Positions 1 through 7,459 of a stretch of DNA of 64,000 bases are shown piece after piece. The notes below the pieces were generated by a model. The model worked only from the letters and a program-made list of their open reading frames with translations, searched no databases and was not told the origin of the DNA. A program made the translations under genes and the position numbers. The number at the start of each line of letters is the position of its first letter. Within the stretch, counting starts at the first letter, position 1. Origin of the DNA: JAPUDQ01 sp964535835. GTDB lineage: Bacteria; Patescibacteriota; Saccharimonadia; Saccharimonadales; Saccharimonadaceae. The stretch lies in the NCBI GenBank assembly GCA_964535835.1, contig CAZHUZ010000001.1, positions 1 to 64,000 on the forward strand, given 5' to 3'.

Positions 1-1345
1 TTTCTTCGTCAGTGTGAATACGGAACGTTGGGTCTTCTTCAGCGAGACGCTGCAGAGCAATTCCCATTTTTTCCTGGTCGGCTTTTGACTTTGGCTCGAC
101 AGCAATCGATACCGGTGGGTCCTGGAAAGTAATTCCCTCAAGTGCGATTGGGTGTGCAACATCACTCAAAGTATGACCGGTAAAGGTTGTCTTGAGACCA
201 ACAACTGCAGCAATATCACCAGCGGTGATCTTGTCGATGTCTTCTCGTTTGTCGGCGTGCATACGAACGATACGTCCAACGCGCTCTTTTTCGCCCGTTG
301 TTGTGTTCAGCACATAACTACCAGCGGTCAAAACACCTGAGTAAACACGCACAAAGATCAGACGACCGACAAATGGATCAGTTGCGATCTTGAATGCCAG
401 TGCAGCAAGAGGCTCTTTGTCATCTGGCTTACGGCTAACTTCTTCGCCAGTTTTAGGGTTAGTACCCCAAATTGCATCAACATCGAGCGGACTCGGCAGA
501 TAATCAGCCATGATATCGAGCAATTTCTCGACGATAACACCACGACCATCACCACCCGTAACGAGGAAGAAGTCACCGGCGAGTACACGTTTGCGTAAAG
601 CGCTCTTAAGCTCATCGATTGAAATTGATTCTTCACCTTCTTCGAGGAATCTCATCATCAAATCGTCGTCAGCTTCGACAGCATTTTCAACGAGAAGACT
701 ACGAGCATTTTTACATTTTTCGAGCATGTCAGCCGGAATTTCACCCTGAACAAGTTCATGATCGGCATAATCAGTGTACGTGTAGGCTTTCATATCGATC
801 AGATCGACGACACCATTGATGTCTTTTTCAAAGCCAATTGGGATATGAACTGGAAAGGCATTACGGCTCAAACGACTATGGATACTCTCAAGCGATTTCC
901 AAAAATCACCACCGGTTTGGTTAATCTTGTTGATAAAACAGATACGGGGCACGCCATATTTGTTGGCTTGACGCCAAACAGTTTCAGACTGTGCCTCAAC
1001 ACCCATCTTGCCATCGAAAATCGTGACCGCACCATCAAGTACGCGGAGACTTCGCTCAACCTCAGCGGTAAAGTCGATGTGTCCTGGTGTGTCGATGATG
1101 TTAATTTTGTGATCTTTCCAGAAACACGTTACGGCAGCAGAAGTGATCGTGATACCACGTTCTTTTTCCTGCTCCATCCAGTCGGTTGTCGCACCGTCAC
1201 CAGCGCCGCGAACAACACCGATTTTGTGCGTCAGACCAGTTCGGTACAAAATACCTTCGGTTGTAGTAGTTTTGCCCGCGTCAATATGCGCAATAATACC
1301 GACGTTGCGGTACTGATTGAGCGGTACGTCTTTTTGAGTAGCCAT
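1..1345 (-). CDS. fusA: Elongation factor G, N-terminal part (runs off left edge)
   Basis: EF-G is the GTPase that drives ribosomal translocation. About 448 codons are present; the 3' part lies beyond base 1. Readable motifs are G1 AHIDAGKTTTTE (residues 19-30), the switch I stretch RGITITSAA, G3 DTPGH, and the later EF-G signature SIAVEPKSKADQEK. The G4 motif, normally NKxD, reads NKIN at residues 139-142 (codon AAC at 922-920), a departure from the family. The ATG at 1345 follows an AAGGAG site by 4 nt. It is the third gene of an rpsL-rpsG-fusA (str) operon, separated from rpsG by a 132-bp structured spacer. Confidence 0.97.
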   Translation of the reverse strand, partial: MATQKDVPLNQYRNVGIIAHIDAGKTTTTEGILYRTGLTHKIGVVRGAGDGATTDWMEQEKERGITITSAAVTCFWKDHKINIIDTPGHIDFTAEVERSLRVLDGAVTIFDGKMGVEAQSETVWRQANKYGVPRICFINKINQTGGDFWKSLESIHSRLSRNAFPVHIPIGFEKDINGVVDLIDMKAYTYTDYADHELVQGEIPADMLEKCKNARSLLVENAVEADDDLMMRFLEEGEESISIDELKSALRKRVLAGDFFLVTGGDGRGVIVEKLLDIMADYLPSPLDVDAIWGTNPKTGEEVSRKPDDKEPLAALAFKIATDPFVGRLIFVRVYSGVLTAGSYVLNTTTGEKERVGRIVRMHADKREDIDKITAGDIAAVVGLKTTFTGHTLSDVAHPIALEGITFQDPPVSIAVEPKSKADQEKMGIALQRLAEEDPTFRIHTDEE

Positions 1346-1374
1346 AATTCTCCTTTTTTGAGTGATTTTATACG

Positions 1375-1469
1375 TCGTACAGTGCTAGGAAGCGCTGCAG
1401 AGCGGAGCGTGCTGTACGATTAGGTACTGCGAGCGAGCACCGTAAAGCGCTGATGCCGCAATGTGCGGC
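1375..1469 (-). other. Structured rpsG-fusA intergenic spacer
   Basis: Two inverted repeats lie in the spacer between rpsG and fusA: an 8-bp pair TCGTACAG/CTGTACGA (1375-1382 and 1412-1419) and a 6-bp hairpin GCCGCA-ATG-TGCGGC (1455-1469). Neither has a U-run in the transcribed direction, so they are more likely mRNA processing or translational control structures than terminators. This is inference from sequence alone. Confidence 0.4.
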
Positions 1470-1477
1470 GATGAAAA

Positions 1478-1957
1478 TTACGAACGAGCAAAGTGTGCGA
1501 ATGCACGGTTAGCCTCAGCCATTCGGTGAGTGTCTTCTTTTTTCTTAAACGCTGCACCAGCTTCGTTGTAGGCATCGACGATCTCAGCAGCTAAGCGTTG
1601 CTCGTATGGCATACCTTTACGTGCACGAGCTGATTGGACGAGCCACATAAACGCGTAGTGCTGCTGACGATGGCCCTGGATCGGGAACGGGATCTGGTAG
1701 TTTGCACCACCAACACGACGGCTTTTCACCTCAAAGTTTGGCTGAATGTTTTTGAAAGCTTTTTCAAAAACTTCGAGAGGTTCTTCGGACTTCAATTTCT
1801 TGGCGGCAATCTCAAGAGCACCATAGACTGCTGTTTCGGCAACGTGTTTTTTGCCATCAAGCATTGATTTGTTGATGAGTCGCTGGACAAGCACTGACTG
1901 ATATTTGCGGTCAGGATTGAGCTTGCGTTGTAGTTTTTTGGTAACTTTACGTGGCAT
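1478..1957 (-). CDS. rpsG: 30S ribosomal protein S7
   Basis: S7 is a primary 16S rRNA-binding protein that nucleates assembly of the 30S head. The 159-aa product starts MPRKVTKKLQRKLNPD and has the family core NKSMLDGKKHVAE, the beta-hairpin region RRVGGANYQIP and the C-terminal helix RMAEANRAFAHF; length is normal for the family (about 156 aa). The start is 2 bp after the rpsL stop, so the genes are co-transcribed and probably translationally coupled. An AGAGAG ribosome site sits at the end of rpsL. Confidence 0.98.
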   Translation of the reverse strand: MPRKVTKKLQRKLNPDRKYQSVLVQRLINKSMLDGKKHVAETAVYGALEIAAKKLKSEEPLEVFEKAFKNIQPNFEVKSRRVGGANYQIPFPIQGHRQQHYAFMWLVQSARARKGMPYEQRLAAEIVDAYNEAGAAFKKKEDTHRMAEANRAFAHFARS

Positions 1958-1959
1958 GA

Positions 1960-2373
1960 TTATTTGCTCTCTTTCTTGGCACCGTACTTGCTACGGCCCT
2001 GTTGACGCTTGGCGACACCCTGAAGATCGAGTGCACCACGAACGATGTGGTAGCGAACACCTGGCAGATCTGGCACACGTCCACCACGTACAAGCACAAC
2101 GGCGTGCTCTTGAAGGTTGTGTCCTTCGCCACCGATGTATGCCCATACTTCTTGGTGATTCGTCAAACGAACACGAGCAACTTTACGAAGTGCTGAGTTT
2201 GGTTTCTTTGGTGTCTTGGTCGTTACACGAATACAAACGCCACGTTTGAGTGGGGCGTTTTGATTGTAATAACGCGTTTTGAGCGCATTGTGGATCGTAC
2301 CGAGATGACGAGACTTGCTCTTGTTGGCAGCTGTCTTGCGCGGTTTGCGAACCAGTTGATTGATTGTTGGCAT
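1960..2373 (-). CDS. rpsL: 30S ribosomal protein S12
   Basis: S12 lies at the decoding centre and controls accuracy. The 137-aa product starts MPTINQLVRKPRKTAANK and contains TPKKPNSALRKVARVRL and GGEGHNLQEH. The Lys equivalent to E. coli Lys43 is kept (K56), but the residue equivalent to Lys88 is proline: the motif usually RVKDLPG reads RVPDLPG (P101). Changes at Lys88 are classic streptomycin-resistance sites. It has about 13 extra residues before RGVC, as in the longer Gram-positive form. First gene of the str operon; a GGAG site lies about 8 nt before the ATG. Confidence 0.98.
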   Translation of the reverse strand: MPTINQLVRKPRKTAANKSKSRHLGTIHNALKTRYYNQNAPLKRGVCIRVTTKTPKKPNSALRKVARVRLTNHQEVWAYIGGEGHNLQEHAVVLVRGGRVPDLPGVRYHIVRGALDLQGVAKRQQGRSKYGAKKESK

Positions 2374-2517
2374 TAAAAAATCTCCGATTTTTTAGTAATT
2401 GGTAACTGGCAAATGGCAATAGGAATATTTTTTGTAGTTGATGCGCTAACTACCAACTACTATTTACTAATTACCATTTACTATATTGCATTGACCGGGC
2501 AGCAATCCGCCAATACG

Positions 2518-2727
2518 TCTCATTCATTTTGAAAAGTGTACACATTTTTCCAAAACTTCAGAGAGGAAACTCNNNNNNNNNNNNNNNNNNNNNNNNNNNN
2601 NNNNNNNNNNNNNNNNNNNNNNNNNNNNNNNNNNNNNNNNNNNNNNNNNNNNNNNNNNNNNNNNNNNNNNNNTCTCATTCATTTTGAAAAGTGTACACAT
2701 TTTTCCAAAACTTCAGAGAGGAAACTC
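2518..2727. other. Assembly gap (2573-2672) flanked by identical 55-bp contig ends
   Basis: A run of 100 N is flanked by the same 55 bp on both sides (2518-2572 and 2673-2727). The duplicated unit has the size of an assembler k-mer overlap, so the true sequence probably has one copy and no gap. The region is the 5' leader of the str operon; collapsing it shortens the leader by 155 nt. Confidence 0.9.
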
Positions 2728-2734
2728 ATAAATA

Positions 2735-2763
2735 ATTATACCGTATTATCTCTTATGTCACAA
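2735..2763 (-). promoter_or_regulatory. Candidate str operon promoter
   Basis: On the minus strand TTGTGA (2763-2758), a 17-bp spacer and TATAAT (2740-2735) point toward rpsL. The resulting leader is about 355 nt as scaffolded, or about 200 nt once the duplicated contig end and Ns are removed. The -10 is consensus, the -35 matches at four of six positions. Confidence 0.55.
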
Positions 2764-2851
2764 TAGACTTTGTCTATATCTGCATGGTAATATTATTGAG
2801 ACGTATAAGCTACTAGGTCTATAGCCCAAGCTCATAAAGGAGGTGGTCCTC

Positions 2852-2866
2852 ATGACCGACGGTTAA
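2852..2866 (+). CDS. Four-codon leader-like ORF (MTDG) with strong Shine-Dalgarno
   Basis: ATG-ACC-GAC-GGT-TAA follows an extended AAAGGAGGTGG ribosome site by 5 nt. It is followed 11 nt later by a GC-rich terminator-like hairpin. The arrangement resembles a leader peptide with attenuator, but no downstream gene on this strand exists before the repeats, so it could equally be the remnant of a lost gene or a short RNA. Real translation is unproven. Confidence 0.3.
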   Translation: MTDG

Positions 2867-2877
2867 GATCCAACGTC

Positions 2878-2932
2878 CCCGCCCTCAACACGGTCGAGCT
2901 CGCTCCCGGAAGGGGGCGGGTTTCGACTTTTT
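2878..2932 (+). terminator. GC-rich intrinsic terminator after the mini-ORF
   Basis: CCCGCCCTC (2878-2886) pairs with GGGGGCGGG (2912-2920, one G-U pair), enclosing a 25-nt loop that can pair further, and is followed by TTTCGACTTTTT. It would end a short transcript of about 100-150 nt from the region around 2770. Confidence 0.5.
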
Positions 2933-3067
2933 ATGGATAAAGCTATTTCTTATGAATTCTGCTTGAAACGTTTTGTTCTTGTGACCAAGAACCAAGACTT
3001 ACTTTTTGTCTTAGCACAAAAAGTAACAAAAAAGCCAAGTCGCGGCTCTTTGTGTCTTGCCTCTGCT

Positions 3068-3177
3068 GTCGTCAAATAACACAATCACCTGCGGAACTCA
3101 CTCCAGAGAACATGCCGCAGGCATCTTCTCTCCCGCTCAAACAGTCCTCGGTTTTATGAGATTGTGTATTTGACGAC
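3068..3177 (+). repeat. Structured repeat, copy A (inverted partner of copy B)
   Basis: The unit is bounded by a near-perfect 18-bp inverted repeat, GTCGTCAAATAACACAATC at the left and its complement with one base missing at 3160-3177. Inside is a second hairpin CCTGCGG...CCGCAGG and the word CAAACAGTCCTCG. An adjoining segment from about 2985 (AAGAACCAAG...CACAAAAAG) is also shared with copy B. The whole about 190-bp unit recurs in opposite orientation at 3320-3520, diverged but with shared words in the same order. It may be a non-autonomous mobile or cloverleaf-forming repeat. No coding potential is seen. Confidence 0.6.
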
Positions 3178-3330
3178 ATCAGAATCAGGACAGTCGAAAG
3201 CGACATTAATCGCAAAAAATCGCACAAATCACACGAATCGTAAAACCCAGTCTTTTTGCAGCGAAAGCAGTAGCGACAACTGTCGATCTATGATCGACTA
3301 TGTCACCTGCGACCTTCCTGGCTGTATTGT

Positions 3331-3446
3331 TCGTAGAAAACACAATCTAGCAAATCGAGGACTGTTTGACCGAAGTATTGAGCGCCAGTGGCGCTCAATA
3401 CAAAGGGAGTTCCGCAGATGATTGTGTTTGTCTACAACAATACACC
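3331..3446 (-). repeat. Structured repeat, copy B
   Basis: Opposite-orientation relative of the repeat at 3068-3177. Its ends pair as GTAGAAAACACAATC (3333-3347) with GATTGTGTTTGTCTAC (3420-3435). The interior holds a perfect 11-bp hairpin TATTGAGCGCC-AGT-GGCGCTCAATA (3376-3400). Shared words with copy A are TGCGGAACTC, CAAACAGTCCTCG and AGATTGTGT. Flanking sequence to about 3520 matches the 2985-3067 flank of copy A. Seems to be an insertion between rpoC and rpsL, genes that are usually close together. Confidence 0.6.
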
Positions 3447-3545
3447 AAGAACCAAAGCACAGTGACTTGATGTTTTGCTTCTTTTGTATCAAGACAAAAG
3501 AAGAACCTGGTTCTGGATTGCCAGAACAAATACGTTATTTGATAA

Positions 3546-3582
3546 CAATAATATAACTACCCACAACATGCGGGTAGTTATA
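3546..3582 (-). terminator. rpoBC operon terminator
   Basis: Just after the rpoC stop, an 11-bp perfect stem TATAACTACCC/GGGTAGTTATA (3552-3562 and 3572-3582) is followed on the minus strand by TTATTGTTAT. It separates rpoBC transcription from the downstream str operon. Confidence 0.7.
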
Positions 3583-3604
3583 CGAGCCTCTAGAACTTTA
3601 AGCT

Positions 3605-6600
3605 CTACTCTGCTGGCTCTTCGACTGATTTAGCCTCATATGCCATTTCTTCCTCTGATGACTCAACTTCATTTTCATCGTCGGGCTGGATGACACCAGT
3701 ACCAACAGGGATCTTGCGCCCGATGATAACGTTTTCTTTGAGGCCGTAGAGGTGATCGACGCGACCACTGGTTGCAGCGTTGATCAGGACGCGCGTTGTG
3801 TCCTGGAACGATGCTGCCGAAAGGAAGCTATCGCTCCAAATCGAGACTTTTGTGATACCAAGGAGAAGCTGTGTAAACTGTGCTGGCTCTTTGCCTTCGT
3901 CGGTGAGACGTTTGTTTTCCTCGATGACGGATGCCTTACTGATGATGTCACCTGTAACAAACAAACTATCACCCGGCTCTTCGATCTGAACGCGGCTAAA
4001 CATCTGACGGACAATCACCTCAAGGTGCTTGTCAGCAATGTTTTGACCCTGTGCAGCGTAGATACGAAGGACTTCGTTGATCATATAGCGCTGCGTTTCC
4101 TCGATACCTTTGAGACTCATCAGCTGATGAAGGTTGATCGAACCATTCGTGATACGATCACCTGCCTCAACTTTGTCGCCATCAGCAATCGCAAGCTGAC
4201 GTTGGTGAGGAATCTCGTAACGAACTGGTGCTTCAGCGCTACTCGTGACGACGAGCTCACCCTCGGCAACAGTGACGGTACCATCAAATGGCGCGACAAG
4301 TGGAAGTGATTGATCTTCGTTACTTGCGAGCACGTCACCAGCTACAACATCGGTGCCTGATTTGACACGAACGATTTGTTTGCCAAGTTTGATCGCTTCA
4401 GTTTTACCCTTACTCGGAGTCACTTGAACGATATATTTGTCGGCTTCTTCCCAGACCTTGACGTTTCCAGCGATATCTGAGATGACTGCTTCACCTTTTG
4501 GTGTACGAGCCTCAAAGAGCTCATCGACACGCGGCAGACCCTGGGTGATATCATCACCGGCAACACCACCGGCGTGGAAGGTACGGAGTGTTAGCTGAGT
4601 ACCAGGCTCACCGACTGATTGTGCGGCAATAACACCGACTGGCTGAGCAACATCGATGAGTTTACCGGTTGCCATGTCGATACCATAGCTTCGCTGTGGC
4701 ACACCACGGAGTGTTTTTGTCGTCAGAACAGACATGATCTTGACTGATTTGACTGATTCATCGGCGGCAATTGCGTCGGCAACTTCACGAGTGATCAGGT
4801 CAGCACGTTCAACGTAGCCTTTGACGTCTTCGGCAGCGTAGCGACCATGGAGACGATCAGCAAAATCGATACCGGTGATTTCAGACTCTGCGCGGTAGAT
4901 AGCAAATCCATCATCATCACCACGTTCGTCATCAACCGTAAAGATGTCCTGGGAGACATCAACAAGACGACGCGTTAGGTACCCTGAGTCAGCAGTCTTG
5001 AGGGCAGTATCGATAAGACCTTTACGAGTACCACGAGTGTAGACGAAAGCTTCGAGTGGTGAAAGACCGTCTTTGAAACTATGGCGAATAGGTAGCTCAA
5101 TCTCTTTACCGGTTGCATCGACGACGACACCGAGGTTGGCAGCCGCCATCTTGACGTTACCGATATCACCACGAGCACCAGAGTCAACCATCACGGCGAT
5201 CGATGTGTCTTCGTGGACGATTTTCTCGGTCAAGACCTTGATGATCTCTTTGTCGATGTTGCGCCATGTTTCAACAGTGAGGTTGTAGCGCTCTTCATCA
5301 GTGATCAGACCTTGTTCGTATTGGTCTGAAATCTGTGCGGTACGTTTGTCACCAGCTGGGATAATCTTGGCATCAATCTCAGGAACATCGAAGTAGTCGT
5401 TCATACCCGTAGAGACAGCACCTTCGGTCGCGTAGCGCAGTGCGAGGTCTTTGATCTCGTCAGCAGTCTGAGCAGTTTGCTCCTGACCGTATTGCAAGAA
5501 GACACGGCTCAAGACTTTTTTGAGTGCTTTTTTGGTCATAACACCGTTTTCATAAGGGAAATCAGTTGGCAATACTTCGTTGAAGAGGACACGACCGAGA
5601 CTGGTTTCGCGCATCTCGCCTTTGGCGATCAAACGAATTGGCGTCTGAAGTTTGATAACGCCACGATCTTTCGCCATAACTGCTTCGGCAACAGAGCTAT
5701 AACTCTTGGTCTCTTTGGTTTGTGCAGATGGCTTTGGATAGGTTAGGTAGTAACAACCGAGCACGATATCCTGCGCGATGTTGAGAATCGGTGATCCATC
5801 AGCTGGTTTAAGCAAGTTGTTTGTGGCGCTCATAAGCTCACGTGCTTCACGCTGTGCTTCGTCACTCAGTGGCAAGTGAACAGCCATTTGGTCACCATCG
5901 AAGTCGGCGTTGAAACCGGTACAAACGAGTGGGTGGAGCTGGATCGCTTTACCTTCGATCAATTTTGGCTGGAATGCCTGAATCGATAGGCGGTGAAGTG
6001 ATGGTGCGCGGTTGAGCAGCACGTATTTACCTTTGGTAACTTCGTCGAGCGCGTCCCAAATAACCGTCTCACCTGATTCGATCAAACGTGTTGCCGAACG
6101 GATGTTGTGAGCGTATTCATTGCGGAGTAACCAGCTAACAACAAATGGCTTGAAGAGCTCCATTGCCATTTGTTTTGGCAGACCACACTGGTTGATCTTG
6201 AGCTCAGGACCAGCCACGATGACCGATCGTCCTGAGTAGTCGACACGTTTACCGAGAAGGTTTTGGCGGAAACGACCTTGCTTACCTTTGAGCATATCAC
6301 TCAGAGATTTCAGGCGGCGGCGACCACCAGTTGAGCTAACGGCACGACCACCACGAGCAGCAGAGTTGTCGATGAGGGCATCGACCGCTTCTTGGAGCAT
6401 ACGCATCTCGTTGCGACGAATAACTTCAGGCGCATTGAGGTCAATCAGTTTTTTGAGACGATTGTTGCGGTTAATGACACGACGATAGAGATCATTGAGG
6501 TCACTGGTTGCAAAACGACCACCGGTCAGCTGCACCATAGGACGCAAGTCTGGAGGGATAACAGGCAGTACAGAGATACACATACTCTCCGGGCTGATGC

Positions 6601-7459
6601 CAGCACGCTGCATACCCTCAAGCACCTTGAGACGCTTGACGATCTTTTTCTTGCGCTGGCCCTTGGCGCCTTCAGCTTCTTCGGTCAATTCACGGATCAG
6701 TTGGTTGAGATCAATCTCTTTGAGCAGCGCAGCCAGTGCTTCACCACCCATACCAACACGGATCAACTCTTCGTATTCTTCGGGAAGATTGCGGTAGTCA
6801 GTCTCGTTGATCAAAGCTCCTTTGACGAGGCTGCCAAGTTGTGTACGACGTGATTCGATACTTGCTTCAAGCTCTTCGAGCTCTTTGGTCTGCTCGGCAG
6901 CAAGTTTCTTGACATCGGCACCTTCGCTCTCTGCGTCTTTTTCGTAACGAATTTTGATCGCCGCACGACCGGCTTCGAGCTCGGCTTCAAGATCAGCCAA
7001 CATCTGGTCACGCTTTTCTTCCTCAACACCAAGAATGAGATAGCTTGCAAAATAAGCGACACGTTCAAGCTGGCGTACCGGTACACCACTGAGGAGTGCC
7101 ATTGCACTCGGCGCACCACGCATAAACCAAATGTGTGCAACAGGCGCAGCGAGGGTGATGTGACCCATGCGCTCACGACGAACAACGCTACGGGTAACAA
7201 GCTCGCCATTTTTGTCGACAGCGGCTTCGCGTGAGCGAACACCCTTTAGTTTGGCATCATGTGGGTTGATGTCTTTGACTGGGCCAAAGATACGCTCACA
7301 AAACAGGCCATCACGTTCTGGTTTCTGTGTACGATAGTTGATCGTCTCTGGTTTGGTAACTTCGCCGTAACTCCATTTGAGAATGTCATCGGCACTAGCA
7401 ACTGCTAGGCGCACTGCGTCAAAATCGGCAATGCTCGTACTAATCATTGGACGGGCCAT
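3605..7459 (-). CDS. rpoC: DNA-directed RNA polymerase subunit beta'
   Basis: Catalytic subunit of RNA polymerase, 1284 aa. The active-site loop NADFDGD is at residues 517-523; the bridge-helix/trigger-loop region includes GARGDIGNVK, TADSGYLTRRLVDV and VGVIAAQSVGEPGTQLT. Both zinc sites are degenerate. The N-terminal zinc finger (normally four Cys between GLFCERIFGP and VTRS) has none of them in residues 61-90, and the second site (normally one Cys plus CxxxxxxCxxC) reads R846, T914, P921 and S924. The start ATG overlaps the rpoB stop by one base (TAATG), so the two are translationally coupled. A strong hairpin terminator follows. Confidence 0.98.
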   Translation of the reverse strand: MARPMISTSIADFDAVRLAVASADDILKWSYGEVTKPETINYRTQKPERDGLFCERIFGPVKDINPHDAKLKGVRSREAAVDKNGELVTRSVVRRERMGHITLAAPVAHIWFMRGAPSAMALLSGVPVRQLERVAYFASYLILGVEEEKRDQMLADLEAELEAGRAAIKIRYEKDAESEGADVKKLAAEQTKELEELEASIESRRTQLGSLVKGALINETDYRNLPEEYEELIRVGMGGEALAALLKEIDLNQLIRELTEEAEGAKGQRKKKIVKRLKVLEGMQRAGISPESMCISVLPVIPPDLRPMVQLTGGRFATSDLNDLYRRVINRNNRLKKLIDLNAPEVIRRNEMRMLQEAVDALIDNSAARGGRAVSSTGGRRRLKSLSDMLKGKQGRFRQNLLGKRVDYSGRSVIVAGPELKINQCGLPKQMAMELFKPFVVSWLLRNEYAHNIRSATRLIESGETVIWDALDEVTKGKYVLLNRAPSLHRLSIQAFQPKLIEGKAIQLHPLVCTGFNADFDGDQMAVHLPLSDEAQREARELMSATNNLLKPADGSPILNIAQDIVLGCYYLTYPKPSAQTKETKSYSSVAEAVMAKDRGVIKLQTPIRLIAKGEMRETSLGRVLFNEVLPTDFPYENGVMTKKALKKVLSRVFLQYGQEQTAQTADEIKDLALRYATEGAVSTGMNDYFDVPEIDAKIIPAGDKRTAQISDQYEQGLITDEERYNLTVETWRNIDKEIIKVLTEKIVHEDTSIAVMVDSGARGDIGNVKMAAANLGVVVDATGKEIELPIRHSFKDGLSPLEAFVYTRGTRKGLIDTALKTADSGYLTRRLVDVSQDIFTVDDERGDDDGFAIYRAESEITGIDFADRLHGRYAAEDVKGYVERADLITREVADAIAADESVKSVKIMSVLTTKTLRGVPQRSYGIDMATGKLIDVAQPVGVIAAQSVGEPGTQLTLRTFHAGGVAGDDITQGLPRVDELFEARTPKGEAVISDIAGNVKVWEEADKYIVQVTPSKGKTEAIKLGKQIVRVKSGTDVVAGDVLASNEDQSLPLVAPFDGTVTVAEGELVVTSSAEAPVRYEIPHQRQLAIADGDKVEAGDRITNGSINLHQLMSLKGIEETQRYMINEVLRIYAAQGQNIADKHLEVIVRQMFSRVQIEEPGDSLFVTGDIISKASVIEENKRLTDEGKEPAQFTQLLLGITKVSIWSDSFLSAASFQDTTRVLINAATSGRVDHLYGLKENVIIGRKIPVGTGVIQPDDENEVESSEEEMAYEAKSVEEPAE

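Noticed and set aside
152..1423. Plus-strand ORFs opposite fusA (for example 758-1423, 221 codons)
   Set aside because: They are antisense to the clearly conserved EF-G frame and have no ribosome site or recognisable protein.
2837..2850. Possible 16S rRNA 3' end on the minus strand
   Set aside because: The complement resembles the anti-Shine-Dalgarno end but differs by a base and no upstream 16S sequence is present; it is a ribosome site for the mini-ORF.
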